Assembly (NCBI GenBank): GCA_947489705.1
Contig: CANLEQ010000009.1
Location: forward strand, 79,996 to 143,995
Source of the DNA: an uncultured Paracoccaceae bacterium
GTDB lineage: Bacteria > Pseudomonadota > Alphaproteobacteria > Rhodobacterales > Rhodobacteraceae
Direction of reading: 5' to 3'
DNA: 64,000 bases
A program made the position numbers and the translations under genes. Shown in pieces: positions 63,538-64,000 of this stretch (position 1 is the stretch's first letter; each line of letters starts with the position of its first letter). The notes under the pieces were generated by a model. The model was not told where the DNA came from. It saw only the letters and a list, made by a program, of their open reading frames with translations, and made no database searches.

Positions 63538-64000
63538 TATTGCCGCCGCACGTAAACCTCCAGCGGCCCGAAGGTCTCGGCGATGCGATACTCCGTCGCG
63601 AGGCGATCCCGCAGCCCGGGCATCTCCTCGCGCATGAATTGCCGGCTGTCGCGCCGGTCGCCGCTCATCTGGGGCAACCGGTCCGACGACTGCACCACGA
63701 TCGCCCAGGGCGGATCCGAGAAGGCGCGCATGAGCTCCTGTTGCGCCGCCTCGCCCCCCCAGGCCGTCTTGAACGGCACGCTGAAGATGAAACGGGTGAA
63801 TTGTTCGAGCCCCGAATAAAGATAGACGACCGGCTCGAATCCCAGCACCAGCAGTTTCGCCTCGGGGCCGGGCGCATTTCCCGCCAGCCATTCTCCCGCC
63901 GCCCGGTTGGCCGCCGTGTCGACGGGGCGTTGTTGCACAAGTCTGACGACGGAGGATTCACTTTGCGAATCCACGCCGTTAGACGCGCCGCATGAGCAAG
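63537..64000 (-). CDS. C-terminal part of an unidentified protein, possibly a membrane glycosyltransferase, cut by window edge
   Basis: The minus-strand frame ends at 63537 and stays open to the right edge. A GTG at 63974 would give 145 residues, but upstream codons are also sense, so the gene probably extends outside. Visible: GEWLAGNAPGPEAKLLVLGF, then PVVYLYSGLEQFTRFIF and a C-terminal ETFGPLEVYVRR. A periplasmic-domain tail of this kind (solvent-exposed alpha/beta with an early PVVYLY and a final EVY-R) resembles the ends of GT39/ArnT-like lipid-linked sugar transferases. The resemblance is weak and no catalytic region is inside the window. Confidence 0.5.
   Translation of the reverse strand, partial: CSCGASNGVDSQSESSVVRLVQQRPVDTAANRAAGEWLAGNAPGPEAKLLVLGFEPVVYLYSGLEQFTRFIFSVPFKTAWGGEAAQQELMRAFSDPPWAIVVQSSDRLPQMSGDRRDSRQFMREEMPGLRDRLATEYRIAETFGPLEVYVRRQ

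Overview
This 64 kb window is GC-rich (by eye around two thirds G+C), densely coded bacterial DNA. Its gene content points to a heterotrophic alphaproteobacterium, most likely of the Rhodobacterales (roseobacter-like). The grounds are a TakP-type TRAP binding protein, many ABC/TRAP/TTT nutrient importers, a carnitine dehydrogenase-thioesterase fusion of the kind known in rhizobia, an HWE-family histidine kinase and several PQQ dehydrogenases. No rRNA, tRNA, CRISPR array, insertion sequence or prophage was recognised. The region looks like ordinary chromosome or chromid rich in catabolic genes.

Layout. 1-4.9 kb: 3' part of a four-carbon acid sugar kinase, then TRAP permeases dctQ-dctM, facing a convergent takP-like binding protein. 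5.3-6.2 kb: htpX. 6.3-14.3 kb (minus): M28 metallopeptidase, Asp/Glu racemase-like protein, a frameshifted peptide-binding protein and a four-gene Dpp/Opp-type importer. 14.4-19.0 kb (plus): M20 peptidase, quinone-oxidoreductase-like dehydrogenase, FCD/GntR regulator and putP. A palindrome in the divergent promoter is a good candidate operator for that regulator. 19.2 kb: cold-shock gene. 19.6-28.1 kb (minus): acetamidase, a second peptide ABC importer and a leaderless gamma-glutamyltransferase. 28.4-31.8 kb (minus): carnitine catabolism (cdhC, cdhAB fusion, caiX). 31.9-35.4 kb: proB divergent from proC-proA. 35.4-39.3 kb: an SDR and a complete TctCBA transporter. 39.4-41.6 kb: a PNPOx-like flavoprotein divergent from a MocR regulator. 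41.6-46.3 kb (minus): fused membrane PQQ dehydrogenase, a sorbosone-dehydrogenase-like enzyme and a diheme cytochrome c. 46.7-48.6 kb: hybrid HWE kinase. 48.8-51.6 kb: cueR-copA with a recognisable CueR operator. 51.7-53.6 kb: CPA1 antiporter and a GNAT. 53.9-56.4 kb: Tat-exported flavin amine oxidase, cytochrome c and exported RidA in translationally coupled order. 56.6-59.6 kb: PglK-like ABC flippase divergent from galE. 59.6-60.7 kb: aldo/keto reductase. 61.0-63.5 kb: a split, SldBA-like PQQ dehydrogenase. 63.5-64 kb: an edge-truncated protein.

Themes. The window is dominated by capture and oxidation of small organic nutrients: peptides and gamma-glutamyl compounds, carnitine, keto acids, tricarboxylate-type acids and proline. 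Oxidation at the periplasmic face appears three times: two PQQ enzyme sets, and an amine oxidase with its own cytochrome and imine deaminase. The amine oxidase-cytochrome c-RidA trio is the strongest candidate for an incompletely described system.
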